From: Clostridia bacterium
Lineage (GTDB): Bacteria; Bacillota; Clostridia; Christensenellales; Aristaeellaceae
DNA: 64,000 bases
Direction: 5' to 3'
NCBI GenBank assembly: GCA_017397895.1
Contig: JAFQHP010000010.1
Span: 1-64,000, forward strand
In this document: positions 43,438 to 51,725 of the stretch, in pieces
How the letters are laid out: each line of letters opens with the position of its first letter
How positions within the stretch are numbered: position 1 is the first letter of the stretch
Position numbers and translations under genes: made by a program
Notes under the pieces: generated by a model
What the model was told of the DNA's origin: nothing
Database searches by the model: none
Seen by the model: the letters and a program-made list of their open reading frames with translations, nothing else

Positions 43438-43472
43438 TAAAAAGGCTTCCCTGTTTCACCACAGGAAAGCCC
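43438..43472 (-). terminator. Terminator of the TM2 protein gene
   Basis: Minus strand GGCTTTCCTGT and ACAGGGAAGCC (one mismatch), followed by TTTTTAC. Confidence 0.8.
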
Positions 43473-43484
43473 GATACGATTATT

Positions 43485-43886
43485 TCACCAGCGGATGGGC
43501 AGGCCCCGGCTGTCCCGGGGCGTGCCAAACAAAATGGAAAAGAAATCAACAAACAGCCCGATGCCAAAGATGCCCCCGGTCACGGCATACAAAACGCCCA
43601 TGCCAATGCGCCCGGAATAAAACTTGTGAGCGCCCACATAGCCCAGTACAAAATACAGCACCAGCAGAATCACCCGGCTTTTGGGGCTGCGCGCTTCCTC
43701 ACGCACATATACCGTTTCCACCACCCGGGCATCTTCCGGCTGCTGTTCATAATAATGATTGTGCACATGGATGTGCTGCACGGAAGTGTTTTCCCCCCGG
43801 GCAGTTCCCTCATCCACACCGGTGCCGCAATAGCTGCAAAAGCTTGCGCCTTCCTGCAATTGTGCACCGCAGCTGGAACATTTCAT
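43485..43886 (-). CDS. Zinc-ribbon and TM2 domain membrane protein
   Basis: 133 residues. N-terminal zinc ribbon with two CxxC pairs (MKCSSCGAQL, FCSYCGTG). A His-rich linker (IHVHNHYYEQQ) leads to a TM2 domain of two helices (VILLVLYFVLGYVGAHKFYS, GVLYAVTGGIFGIGLFVDFF) with the typical GxxGxHxFY turn. Function of the class is unknown. Confidence 0.88.
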   Translation of the reverse strand: MKCSSCGAQLQEGASFCSYCGTGVDEGTARGENTSVQHIHVHNHYYEQQPEDARVVETVYVREEARSPKSRVILLVLYFVLGYVGAHKFYSGRIGMGVLYAVTGGIFGIGLFVDFFSILFGTPRDSRGLPIRW

Positions 43887-44029
43887 TCTTTCATCACCTC
43901 ATCCTGTTTATTTTACTGCATTTTCCATTGTTTTTCAACCCCTTCCATTTTCATTATGCTTTTCCAGTATAGAAGCGCCGCCCCCGCCGCATATTGAAAG
44001 GGACGAACATCATTGCAGGGGGAAACAGC

Positions 44030-45286
44030 ATGAAAAAGAGCATTGGCCTTCCAAGAAAAATTGCAGGCCTTACCATCCTGGCCGTAACGGCCTGGCTGAT
44101 TTTTTCGCCCACCGCCCGGGCCATTCGTGCCCTGCCCGGCACCTTCCGCCTTACCGTGGGGCAAAGCTATGCCCTGCCCCCGGGGGTGAACGCCCTGTCC
44201 TCCACCGATGAAACCCTGTCCATGGCGGAGGGCCGCATGGAAGGGCTGGCCCTGGGGGAAGCGGAGGTGACCATGAACCTGTTTGGCCTCTTCCCTATCC
44301 GGCGGATGAAGGTGAACGTGGAAGAAGAGCGCATCCTCATCCCCGGCGGCCAGGCCGTTGGCATTGCCCTGGCCATGAAGGGCGTGATGGTGGTGGGCGT
44401 TTCGGATGTGGACAGGCAAAGCCCGGCCCAGGCGGCAGGCCTGAAAGCCGGAGATGTGATTGAAACCGTGAACGGCCAGACGGTGGACAGCGGCGAAATG
44501 CTGATTTCCCTCATCGAAAACAGCGGCGGCGCCCCCCTCAAGATCACCTACCGCCGGGACAATCAGCCAAGGGGCACCACCCTCACCCCCCTTGCCGACC
44601 CGGCCACCGGCGCTTGGCGCATCGGCGCCTGGGTGCGGGACAGCACCGCCGGCGTGGGCACCCTTTCCTTTTTCGACCCTGCCAACAATACCTACGGCGC
44701 CCTGGGCCACGCCATCCTGGACGCCGATACGGGCAAGCTGCTTTCCGTGCGCATGGGCGCCCTGATGAAGGCGGATATCGTCAGCGTCAAGCGGGGCCAG
44801 AAGGGCAATCCGGGGGAACTGAGGGGCAGCTTCCTGCGCTCCCAGCGCACCCTGGGGGATATCCGCATCAACACCGTCTTGGGCATCTTCGGCCAGGCGG
44901 AAAAGCCCTTTGCCAATCCCCTGTACCCCAGCGGCCTGCCGGTGGGCTATCAGGAAAGCGTGGAGGTGGGCCCCGCCCAGATCCTGTCCACCGTGGACGG
45001 CATGGGCATCCGGGCCTATGATATCGAAATTGTGCAATTGAACCGCCAATTGTCCCCCAGCCAGAAAAGCATGGTGCTCCATGTGACGGACCAGGACCTG
45101 CTGGAAAAAACCGGCGGCATCGTGCAGGGTATGTCCGGCAGCCCCATCATCCAGAACGGCCGCATCGTGGGCGCCGTTACCCACGTCTTCGTGGACGACC
45201 CCACCCACGGCTACGGCGTTTTCATCGAATGGATGCTGGAAACGGAGCAATCCGCCGATACCAGTGAAGAAGAAAACGCAGCGTAA
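44030..45286 (+). CDS. spoIVB: SpoIVB-type sporulation serine peptidase (S55)
   Basis: 418 residues. N-terminal membrane helix (about 10-27), PDZ domain at about 110-185 (SPAQAAGLKAGDVIETVNGQ) and the S55 peptidase with His227 in ALGHAILDADTG and the serine in QGMSGSPI (Ser369/Ser371 region). In Bacillus SpoIVB is secreted from the forespore and triggers SpoIVFB to activate sigma-K. I start at ATG 44030 behind CAGGGGGAAAC. In many Firmicutes spo0A follows directly; here it does not. Its presence argues for a spore former. Confidence 0.92.
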   Translation: MKKSIGLPRKIAGLTILAVTAWLIFSPTARAIRALPGTFRLTVGQSYALPPGVNALSSTDETLSMAEGRMEGLALGEAEVTMNLFGLFPIRRMKVNVEEERILIPGGQAVGIALAMKGVMVVGVSDVDRQSPAQAAGLKAGDVIETVNGQTVDSGEMLISLIENSGGAPLKITYRRDNQPRGTTLTPLADPATGAWRIGAWVRDSTAGVGTLSFFDPANNTYGALGHAILDADTGKLLSVRMGALMKADIVSVKRGQKGNPGELRGSFLRSQRTLGDIRINTVLGIFGQAEKPFANPLYPSGLPVGYQESVEVGPAQILSTVDGMGIRAYDIEIVQLNRQLSPSQKSMVLHVTDQDLLEKTGGIVQGMSGSPIIQNGRIVGAVTHVFVDDPTHGYGVFIEWMLETEQSADTSEEENAA

Positions 45287-45289
45287 GGA

Positions 45290-45330
45290 AACCAGGCCTG
45301 GGGTATCACCCCTGCACCCAGCACATGAAG
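45290..45330 (+). repeat. Fragment of the dispersed repeat
   Basis: CAGGCCTGGGGT-ATC-ACCCC-TGCACCCAGCA resembles the hairpin-plus-GGGTGCAGGG modules of the larger copies. Directly follows the spoIVB stop. Confidence 0.45.
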
Positions 45331-45394
45331 AAATCATGATTATGCTTTTATACTATCGCAGACGCAATGAAAACAAAGCAACAATAAATTCCCC

Positions 45395-45425
45395 GCACAT
45401 CCAAACAGGATGTGCTTTTCCTTTT
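45395..45425 (+). terminator. Terminator after spoIVB
   Basis: GCACATCC (45395-45402) and GGATGTGC (45408-45415), then TTTTCCTTTT. Confidence 0.85.
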
Positions 45426-45431
45426 GTATGA

Positions 45432-45460
45432 TTGAATTCTTATTCTTCTTGTGATATACT
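45432..45460 (+). promoter_or_regulatory. Promoter of the 45.5-kb secreted protein gene
   Basis: TTGAAT (45432-45437), 17 bp, TATACT (45455-45460). Confidence 0.75.
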
Positions 45461-45513
45461 GGAAATATCAGGAATAAGAATGTTTTATACTTTTTTTAGA
45501 AAGAAGATTTTTC

Positions 45514-46041
45514 ATGAACAAGTCCTATGTATTAGCATTGATAATTTTAATATTTTCCATGCTGTTTCCCGTATGTGCATTGGGAGAAACCTATCCTGTA
45601 TGTGACTGCGATGAAAAGGAATGTATCTGCTTCATTCAGCTGGGCGATGAAGGGCCCATTGTCAGTTCAATCATCAGTCTGCTGATCGAACAGAATTATT
45701 GTCCTGCAACTCAGGAGGTCAGCATATTTGACGAAGGTGCCAAGGAAGGCGTCCTGCTGCTGCAAAAGGAATACGACTTGCCGCAAACCGGAATGCTGGA
45801 TGATGACACTTTGACGCTGCTGATCTGGGGCTGCTTTCCGGAGGAACTGGATAAATTGGCCCCCTCTTCCCGTTATGACTATAACTGGGTTCCCACGGAC
45901 GGGGGAATAAGAAGACATCGAAAACCTGACTGCTGCGAGATGTATGACCCACGAAAAATTTCTGTCCGCAACGCCGAAGCGCTTGGATACAAAAATTGCG
46001 GTATTTGCAACAGAAAAGATAAGCCTATTGAAGAGCCCTGA
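45514..46041 (+). CDS. Small secreted protein with PG-binding-like and Cys/His motifs
   Basis: 175 residues. Signal peptide (MNKSYVLALIILIFSMLFPV..., cleavage near ALG-ETY), a cysteine-rich stretch (CDCDEKECICF), a degenerate PG_binding_1-like repeat at about 42-105 (LGDEGPIVSSIISLLIEQNY, GMLDDDTLTLLIWG), and a C-terminal motif His135-x4-Cys140...Cys162-x2-Cys165. The same H-x4-C...C-x2-C arrangement ends the membrane protein at 20511-21353. AT-richer than its neighbours. Function unknown. Confidence 0.75.
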   Translation: MNKSYVLALIILIFSMLFPVCALGETYPVCDCDEKECICFIQLGDEGPIVSSIISLLIEQNYCPATQEVSIFDEGAKEGVLLLQKEYDLPQTGMLDDDTLTLLIWGCFPEELDKLAPSSRYDYNWVPTDGGIRRHRKPDCCEMYDPRKISVRNAEALGYKNCGICNRKDKPIEEP

Positions 46042-46068
46042 TTAAACAATTTATATACACTCCCCCCC

Positions 46069-46098
46069 TTGACCAAAGACCCCTGAAACCGCTATAAT
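46069..46098 (+). promoter_or_regulatory. Promoter of the T-box operon
   Basis: TTGACC (46069-46074), 18 bp, TATAAT (46093-46098). Confidence 0.75.
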
Positions 46099-46104
46099 AG
46101 AGTA

Positions 46105-46378
46105 AATGTGTAGATCGGGAAGAAGTAGCGGTTTTTTGTCCATGTGCAGAGAGATGCCGGTTGGTGCAAGGCAAGGCATGGGAAAGGCCGGCGAATACAT
46201 CCCGGGAGCAGGGGGCTGAACGAACATTCCAGTAGGCCCATTCCGGGTACGCCCGTTACAGCGCAAAGGCAATAGCATCTGCTTGTTGCCGGAGGGGCCG
46301 TGTCACACGGCAACAGAGGTGGTACCGCGGTAAAGGAATTTATCGTCCTCTGCAGCAAATACTGCAGAGGCGTTTTTT
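46105..46378 (+). ncRNA. T-box riboswitch leader, predicted tyrosine specifier
   Basis: The T-box sequence AACAGAGGTGGTACCGCGG lies at 46312-46330; bulge TGGTACC has U opposite the tRNA discriminator A. Its CAGAGG can pair with CCTCTG downstream (antiterminator), competing with the terminator CCTCTGCAG-CAAATA-CTGCAGAGG-CGTTTTTT (46347-46378). In stem I, CGGGA pairs with TCCCG around a specifier loop holding AGTA on the 5' side and GAATACA on the 3' side. The codon in the specifier position is therefore TAC (Tyr). Uncharged tRNA-Tyr should switch the downstream ligase-iorAB operon on. Confidence 0.9.
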
Positions 46379-46417
46379 ATGCCCTGCGCATCACAGGAAA
46401 AGGAAGGTATTTCATTC

Positions 46418-48052
46418 ATGCCCATCACCGAAGTATTGACAAAAAACGCCAGGCTCTACCCCGATGAAGTAGCGCTGGTGGAGATCAACCCCAGCTTTGA
46501 GCCCGAAAGCCGCATCACCTGGCGGGAATATTCCCTCATGCAGCCCCAGCCGGGCGAGCCCTTCCGCCGGGAAATCACCTGGAAGGAATTCGATAAAAAG
46601 GCCAACCGCTTTGCCAACCTTTTGCTCACCCGGGGCCTGAAGAAGGGCGATAAGGTGGCCATCCTTCTGATGAACAGCCTGGAATGGTTGCCCGTTTATT
46701 TCGGTGCCCTGCGGGCCGGCGCCGTGGCGGTGCCCCTCAATTACCGCTACACCGCAGAAGAAATCAAATACTGCCTGGACAAGGCGGACTGCACCATGCT
46801 CATCTTCGGCCCGGAATTCATCGGCCGTATGGAAGAAATTTGCGACCGCATCCCCAAAGTGCAGCATCTGTTCTATGTGGGCGAGGACTGCCCCACCTTT
46901 GCGGACAGCTATAACCAGATGATTTCCTTCTGCTCCTCCCGGGATCCCCAGATTCCCCTGACGGACGACGACCCCGGCGCCATCTATTATTCCTCCGGCA
47001 CCACCGGCTTCCCCAAGGCCATTTTGCACCTGCACCGCAGCCTCACCCACGCCATGGAAACGGAGCAGGCGCACCATCAGCAAACCCACGAAGACGTGTT
47101 CCTGTGCATTCCGCCCTTGTACCACACCGGCGCCAAGATGCACTGGTTCGGCAGCTTCATGGTGGGCGGCAAGGCAGTGCTGCTCAAGGGCACCAAGCCC
47201 GAATGGGTGCTGAAGGCGGCCAGCGAGGAAAAATGCTCCATCGTGTGGCTCTTGGTGCCCTGGGCTCAGGACGTGCTGGACATGATTGACCGGGGCGATG
47301 TGAAGCTGGAAGATTATCAGCTTTCCCAGTGGCGGCTGATGCACATTGGCGCCCAGCCCGTGCCCCCCTCCCTCATCAAGCGCTGGCTGCAGGTGTTCCC
47401 CCATCACCAGTACGACACCAACTACGGCCTGTCCGAGTCCATCGGCCCCGGCTGCGTTCATCTGGGCGTGGAAAACGTGCATAAGGTGGGCGCCATCGGC
47501 AAGGCCGGATACGGCTGGCAGGTGAAGATCGTGGGAGACGATCATCAGCCCGTTGCCCGGGGCGACGTGGGCGAATTGTGCGTCAAAGGCCCCGGCGTGA
47601 TGGAATGCTACTACAAGGACGAAAAATCCACCAACGAAGTGCTCAAAGACGGCTGGCTCTACACCGGCGATATGGCCATGGAGGATGAGGACGGCTTCAT
47701 TTTCCTGGTGGACCGCAAAAAGGACGTCATCATCACCGGCGGCGAAAACCTCTACCCCGTACAGATTGAAAACTACATCCGCAAGCACGATGCGGTGAAG
47801 GACGTAGCCGTCATTGGCCTGCCCGATGCCCGCCTTGGCGAAATTGCCGCCGCCATTATCGAACTGAAACCCGAATACGAAATGACTGAAGAAGAAATGA
47901 ACGACTTCTGCACCGGTCTGCCCCGGTACAAACGGCCCCGGAAGCTGATCTTTGCCGATGTGCCCCGGAACCCCACCGGCAAGATCGAAAAGCCCAGGCT
48001 GCGCAGCATATACTGCGGCGAAAGCCTGGTGGCCCAGCAGATTGAGAAATGA
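46418..48052 (+). CDS. AMP-forming acyl-CoA synthetase (probable arylacetate-CoA ligase)
   Basis: 544-residue adenylate-forming enzyme (acid + ATP + CoA to acyl-CoA + AMP + PPi). The P-loop-like motif YYSSGTTGFPKA is near residues 190-200. TNYGLSESIGPG is the A5 motif, WLYTGDMAMEDEDGFIFLVD the A7/A8 region, and the C-terminal lysine motif is NPTGKIEKPR. ATG 46418 follows AGGAAGG; an in-frame ATG at 46379 lies on the terminator edge. Placed behind a tyrosine T-box and 14 bp before iorA, it most plausibly activates phenylacetate, hydroxyphenylacetate or indoleacetate. Confidence 0.88.
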   Translation: MPITEVLTKNARLYPDEVALVEINPSFEPESRITWREYSLMQPQPGEPFRREITWKEFDKKANRFANLLLTRGLKKGDKVAILLMNSLEWLPVYFGALRAGAVAVPLNYRYTAEEIKYCLDKADCTMLIFGPEFIGRMEEICDRIPKVQHLFYVGEDCPTFADSYNQMISFCSSRDPQIPLTDDDPGAIYYSSGTTGFPKAILHLHRSLTHAMETEQAHHQQTHEDVFLCIPPLYHTGAKMHWFGSFMVGGKAVLLKGTKPEWVLKAASEEKCSIVWLLVPWAQDVLDMIDRGDVKLEDYQLSQWRLMHIGAQPVPPSLIKRWLQVFPHHQYDTNYGLSESIGPGCVHLGVENVHKVGAIGKAGYGWQVKIVGDDHQPVARGDVGELCVKGPGVMECYYKDEKSTNEVLKDGWLYTGDMAMEDEDGFIFLVDRKKDVIITGGENLYPVQIENYIRKHDAVKDVAVIGLPDARLGEIAAAIIELKPEYEMTEEEMNDFCTGLPRYKRPRKLIFADVPRNPTGKIEKPRLRSIYCGESLVAQQIEK

Positions 48053-48066
48053 GAGGATAAGATACA

Positions 48067-49803
48067 ATGGCGAAAAAACTTTTGATCGGGAACGCCGCCG
48101 TGGCCCAGGGCGCCTGGGAAGCCGGCGTGCGGCTGGTATCCTCCTACCCCGGCACCCCCAGCACCGAAATTACCGAAGCCATGGTGCAGTACGAAGATGT
48201 GTATGTGGAATGGGCGCCCAATGAAAAGGTAGCCTGCGAAGTGGCCATCGGCGGTGCCATCGGCGGCGGCCGGGCCATGACCTGCTGCAAGCACGTGGGC
48301 CTCAACGTCATGGCGGACCCTGTGTTCACCGCCTCCTACACCGGCGTCAACGGCGGCCTGGTGATCGCCGTGGCGGATGATCCCGGCATGCACTCCTCCC
48401 AGAACGAGCAGGACAGCCGGCATTATGCCCGGGCGGCCAAGCTTTGCATGCTGGAGCCCGCCAATTCCCAGGAATGCAAGGACTATACCAAGCTGGCCTT
48501 TGACCTGAGCGAGCAGTTTGACGTGCCGGTGTTGCTGCGGCTTTCCACCCGTGTTTCCCATTCCCAGAGCCTGGTGGAAATGGAAGGGCGCACGGAAGTG
48601 GAACTGAAGCCCTATGAAAAGAACATCGGCAAGTACGTGATGATGCCCGCCAATGCCATCCGCCGTCATGTGGTGGTGGAGGACAGACAGCGCAAGCTTC
48701 GGGAATACGCCGAAACCTGCGATTTGAACACTGTGGAAGATAACGGCAGCAGCATCGGCGTCATCACCGCCGGTATCTCCTACATGTATGCCAAGGAAGC
48801 CCTGGGCAACCGGGTGAATTACCTGAAGCTGGGCATGGCCTATCCCCTGCCGGAAAAGAAGATCCGGGATTTTGTGAAGGGCCTGGACAAGGTGTATGTG
48901 GTGGAGGAGCTGGACCCCTTCATTGAAGAACACTGCAAGGTGATGGGCATTGACGTGACCGGCAAGGAAGCATTCACCCTCCTTGGCGAATACACCCCCG
49001 ACATGATCAAAAAAGCCGTTTTCAACGAAGACGCCGCCGCTTTTGCCGCCGTGGAAGAGCAAATTCCCGTGCGGCCGCCCGTCATGTGCGCCGGCTGCCC
49101 CCACCGCGGCACCTTCTATGTGCTGAAGAAGCTGGGCCTCACCGTTTCCGGCGACATCGGCTGCTACACCCTGGGCGCCGTGGCTCCCCTCCAGAGCGTG
49201 GATACCACCATCTGCATGGGCGCTTCCGTTTCCGCCGCACTGGGCATGGCCAAAGTCCGGGGCCAGGAATTCAATAAAAAGCTGGTGTCCGTCATCGGCG
49301 ACTCCACCTTCATCCATTCCGGCATCACCGGCCTCATTGACATCGTGTACAATAAGGGTGCCAATACCGTTATCATCCTGGATAACTCCATCACCGGCAT
49401 GACCGGCCATCAGGATAACCCCACCACGGGTAAAACCATCCGGGGCGAAGCGACCAAACAGGTGGATCTGGAAAAGCTGTGCTATGCCATCGGCGTGGAG
49501 CACGTGGTGATTGCCGATCCCTTCGACGTGAAGAACTTCGAAAAGGTGGTCAAGGAAGAAGTGGAGCGGGACGAACCCTCCGTCATCATCGCCCAGCGTC
49601 CCTGCGCCCTGCTCAAGACCGTGAAATACACCGGCCGCTGCGTCATCAACGACAAATGCCGCAACTGCAAAATGTGCATGAAGCTGGGCTGCCCCGCCAT
49701 TTCCGTGAAGGAAAATAAAGTGGTCATCGACCGGAACCAGTGCAATGGCTGCGGCCTGTGCGTGAATGTGTGCCCCTTCGGCGCCATTGAAAAGGAGGCG
49801 TAA
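48067..49803 (+). CDS. iorA: Indolepyruvate:ferredoxin oxidoreductase, alpha subunit
   Basis: 578 residues: an N-terminal pyrimidine-binding region (GNAAVAQGAWEAGVRLVSSY), a thiamine diphosphate site around GDSTFIHSGITGLIDIVYNK (about residue 411) and a C-terminal ferredoxin domain with two 4Fe-4S motifs (CRNCKMCMKLGCP, CNGCGLCVNVCP). Interconverts arylpyruvates and arylacetyl-CoA plus CO2 using ferredoxin. The classical role is aromatic amino acid breakdown; in some methanogens the same enzyme runs backwards for synthesis. 3 bp before iorB. Confidence 0.95.
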   Translation: MAKKLLIGNAAVAQGAWEAGVRLVSSYPGTPSTEITEAMVQYEDVYVEWAPNEKVACEVAIGGAIGGGRAMTCCKHVGLNVMADPVFTASYTGVNGGLVIAVADDPGMHSSQNEQDSRHYARAAKLCMLEPANSQECKDYTKLAFDLSEQFDVPVLLRLSTRVSHSQSLVEMEGRTEVELKPYEKNIGKYVMMPANAIRRHVVVEDRQRKLREYAETCDLNTVEDNGSSIGVITAGISYMYAKEALGNRVNYLKLGMAYPLPEKKIRDFVKGLDKVYVVEELDPFIEEHCKVMGIDVTGKEAFTLLGEYTPDMIKKAVFNEDAAAFAAVEEQIPVRPPVMCAGCPHRGTFYVLKKLGLTVSGDIGCYTLGAVAPLQSVDTTICMGASVSAALGMAKVRGQEFNKKLVSVIGDSTFIHSGITGLIDIVYNKGANTVIILDNSITGMTGHQDNPTTGKTIRGEATKQVDLEKLCYAIGVEHVVIADPFDVKNFEKVVKEEVERDEPSVIIAQRPCALLKTVKYTGRCVINDKCRNCKMCMKLGCPAISVKENKVVIDRNQCNGCGLCVNVCPFGAIEKEA

Positions 49804-49806
49804 GAA

Positions 49807-50379
49807 ATGAGCACGAAAAATATTATGATCGTGGGTGTGGGCGGCCAGGGCACCCTGCTTGCCAGCCGCATCCTGGGCAACGCCGTCATCAGCCAGGGCT
49901 ATGACGTGAAGGTCAGCGAGGTCCACGGCATGAGCCAGCGGGGCGGCAGTGTAGTCACCTACGTCAAGTACGGCGAACAGGTTTACTCCCCCATCATCGG
50001 CAAGGGCGAAGCGGATATCATTCTGGCCTTCGAAACCCTGGAAGCCTACCGGGCCCTGCCCTTCCTGAAAGAGGGCGGCAAGCTGATCATGAACATCCAG
50101 CAGATGGACCCCATGCCCGTCATCACCGGCGCCGCCCAGTACCCCGCCGATGTGGTGGAAAAGCTCTCCGCCAAGGCCTCTGTCACCGCACTGGATGCCC
50201 TGTCCCTGGCCAAGGAAGCCGGCAACCCCAAGGCCGTCAACGTGGTGCTCATCGGCCTCATGGCCAGGAACACCGATATCCCCTACGACGTGTGGGTGGA
50301 CACCCTGAAGGCCACCGTCCCCCCCAAGTTCCTGGACGTGAACCTGAAGGCCTTCGACCTGGGCTACAACCGGGGCTGA
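49807..50379 (+). CDS. iorB: Indolepyruvate:ferredoxin oxidoreductase, beta subunit
   Basis: 190 residues, the gamma/2-oxoacid oxidoreductase-type subunit: NIMIVGVGGQGTLLASRILG at the start, VKVSEVHGMSQRGGSVVTYV, and VVLIGLMARNTDIPYDVW. Completes the IorAB heterodimer. The operon ends in a clean terminator 20 bp later. Confidence 0.95.
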   Translation: MSTKNIMIVGVGGQGTLLASRILGNAVISQGYDVKVSEVHGMSQRGGSVVTYVKYGEQVYSPIIGKGEADIILAFETLEAYRALPFLKEGGKLIMNIQQMDPMPVITGAAQYPADVVEKLSAKASVTALDALSLAKEAGNPKAVNVVLIGLMARNTDIPYDVWVDTLKATVPPKFLDVNLKAFDLGYNRG

Positions 50380-50397
50380 TCAAAAAATACAAAACAA

Positions 50398-50427
50398 AAG
50401 CCTGCCTTTCGGCAGGCTTATTTCTTG
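50398..50427 (+). terminator. Terminator of the ligase-iorAB operon
   Basis: AAGCCTGCC (50398-50406) and GGCAGGCTT (50411-50419), then ATTTCTTG. Confidence 0.85.
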
Positions 50428-50439
50428 TGTCAAGTATCT

Positions 50440-51663
50440 TTACGGAACGATTTTCACCTTCGGCCTGTCCTTGCCGGAAAAAGGATGGAAGGGGTTAAAC
50501 GTTTTCTTCACAGTACCGAAGTATCCTTCTCTTTCCAGCGCACGGTGCGTGGCAGTATTTTCCCGCACCACCAGCTCCAATTCCGGCGAGCAATTGGCAA
50601 ACGCTGTACCGCTGACATACTCCAGCCCATCCGGCAGCATTACCTGACGCAATTTGATGCATTTTCTAAAAGCATCATCCTGTATTTTTTTCAGCCCATC
50701 CGGCAATATCACTTCCGTCAATTGATGACACGCATCAAAGCTGTGACTATCTATCTCATCAACATTGGGCGGAATTTCGATTTTTTTCAGTTTCTTACAG
50801 TCCTCAAAAGCAAGACACCCCACCTTTCTCAAGGAAGAAGGAAGCTTGATTTTTTTCATTTCTCCGCATAAGCTGAAACAAAAATCTCCTATTTCCGGAA
50901 CCCCTTCCGGGATTTCCAGTTCCCTCAAACCATAACAATCGCTAAAAGCCCAATATTCCAGCAGCCGCAGGGAGGCGGGCAGCTTTACATATTTTACTTT
51001 GTTCCTGTCCTTGAATGCATTTTTGCCGATGGCCACCACCGGCAGGCCCTTCACACTTTCGGGAATAACAACCGTTTCAATATCCGGCACACCGGTCACC
51101 GTATAGCCGCCGTTTCTCAATTCATACGTGATTATTTGCGAATCCGGCTGGGGTTCCTGTATGGCGGGCGCCATAGGAGCAAGCTTGCTTTCGGCAGGGA
51201 CAGCGGCAGGCTGCTGCCCGGTTTGCTGTGGGGCGGTGCGGTTTGTTCCCTTCAGTTTCTTGGCAATATCTTCCGCCAGATCGGCAATGCAGGCAGAAAA
51301 GCTTTTGCCATAGCCCTTGGTCTGCTGCACGCCGGTCAGGTCATAGCGAACGGAAGGCGTGAAGGGGGTTGCATCCAAAAGGAAAGGAATGACGTGCTTG
51401 CGCTCCTCCAGTGCAATGCCAATCTCCCGGGGAATATCCAAAGACGCAGCAGCATTGCTGCTCCACAAAAGCACCGTCAATCTGGAGGCCGTAATGGCTT
51501 CCACAATATCATTTTTGTAGGAAGAGCCGCCGTCGATTTCCTTGGTGCAAATCCAGCAGCGAATGCCATGCCGGGAAAGCAGTTCATTCACAACCTGCAT
51601 GGCCTTATTGATATCCCTGAAAGAAAAGCTGATAAACACATCATGGTTCATGCTGCCGCCCAT
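50440..51663 (-). CDS. TIR domain protein with BspA-type leucine-rich repeats
   Basis: 407 residues. TIR domain at about 6-130 (HDVFISFSFRDINKAMQVVN, HGIRCWICTKEIDGGSSYKN, LLWSSNAAASLDIPREIGIA). A Pro/Gln/Ala linker at about 140-170, then LRR_5/BspA-like repeats to about 375 (LPASLRLLEYWAFSDCYGL, LPSSLRKVGCLAFEDCKKL, LPDGLKKIQDDAFRKCIKL). No signal peptide. Bacterial TIR domains are NAD-cleaving or signalling modules, often in anti-phage systems. The candidate catalytic Glu is in IPREIG. I start at ATG 51663 behind GGAGGTG. AT-rich for the region. Confidence 0.85.
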   Translation of the reverse strand: MGGSMNHDVFISFSFRDINKAMQVVNELLSRHGIRCWICTKEIDGGSSYKNDIVEAITASRLTVLLWSSNAAASLDIPREIGIALEERKHVIPFLLDATPFTPSVRYDLTGVQQTKGYGKSFSACIADLAEDIAKKLKGTNRTAPQQTGQQPAAVPAESKLAPMAPAIQEPQPDSQIITYELRNGGYTVTGVPDIETVVIPESVKGLPVVAIGKNAFKDRNKVKYVKLPASLRLLEYWAFSDCYGLRELEIPEGVPEIGDFCFSLCGEMKKIKLPSSLRKVGCLAFEDCKKLKKIEIPPNVDEIDSHSFDACHQLTEVILPDGLKKIQDDAFRKCIKLRQVMLPDGLEYVSGTAFANCSPELELVVRENTATHRALEREGYFGTVKKTFNPFHPFSGKDRPKVKIVP

Positions 51664-51725
51664 ACAAGGCACCTCCGTTCGGACGTAAATTCAAAGCTTC
51701 ATATCGTACTTCCATTCTGTATGCA

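Noticed and set aside
43994..44029. Upstream ATG at 43994 for spoIVB
   Set aside because: The CAGGGGG ribosome site lies downstream of it and directly before ATG 44030; the extra 12 residues are not membrane-anchor-like.
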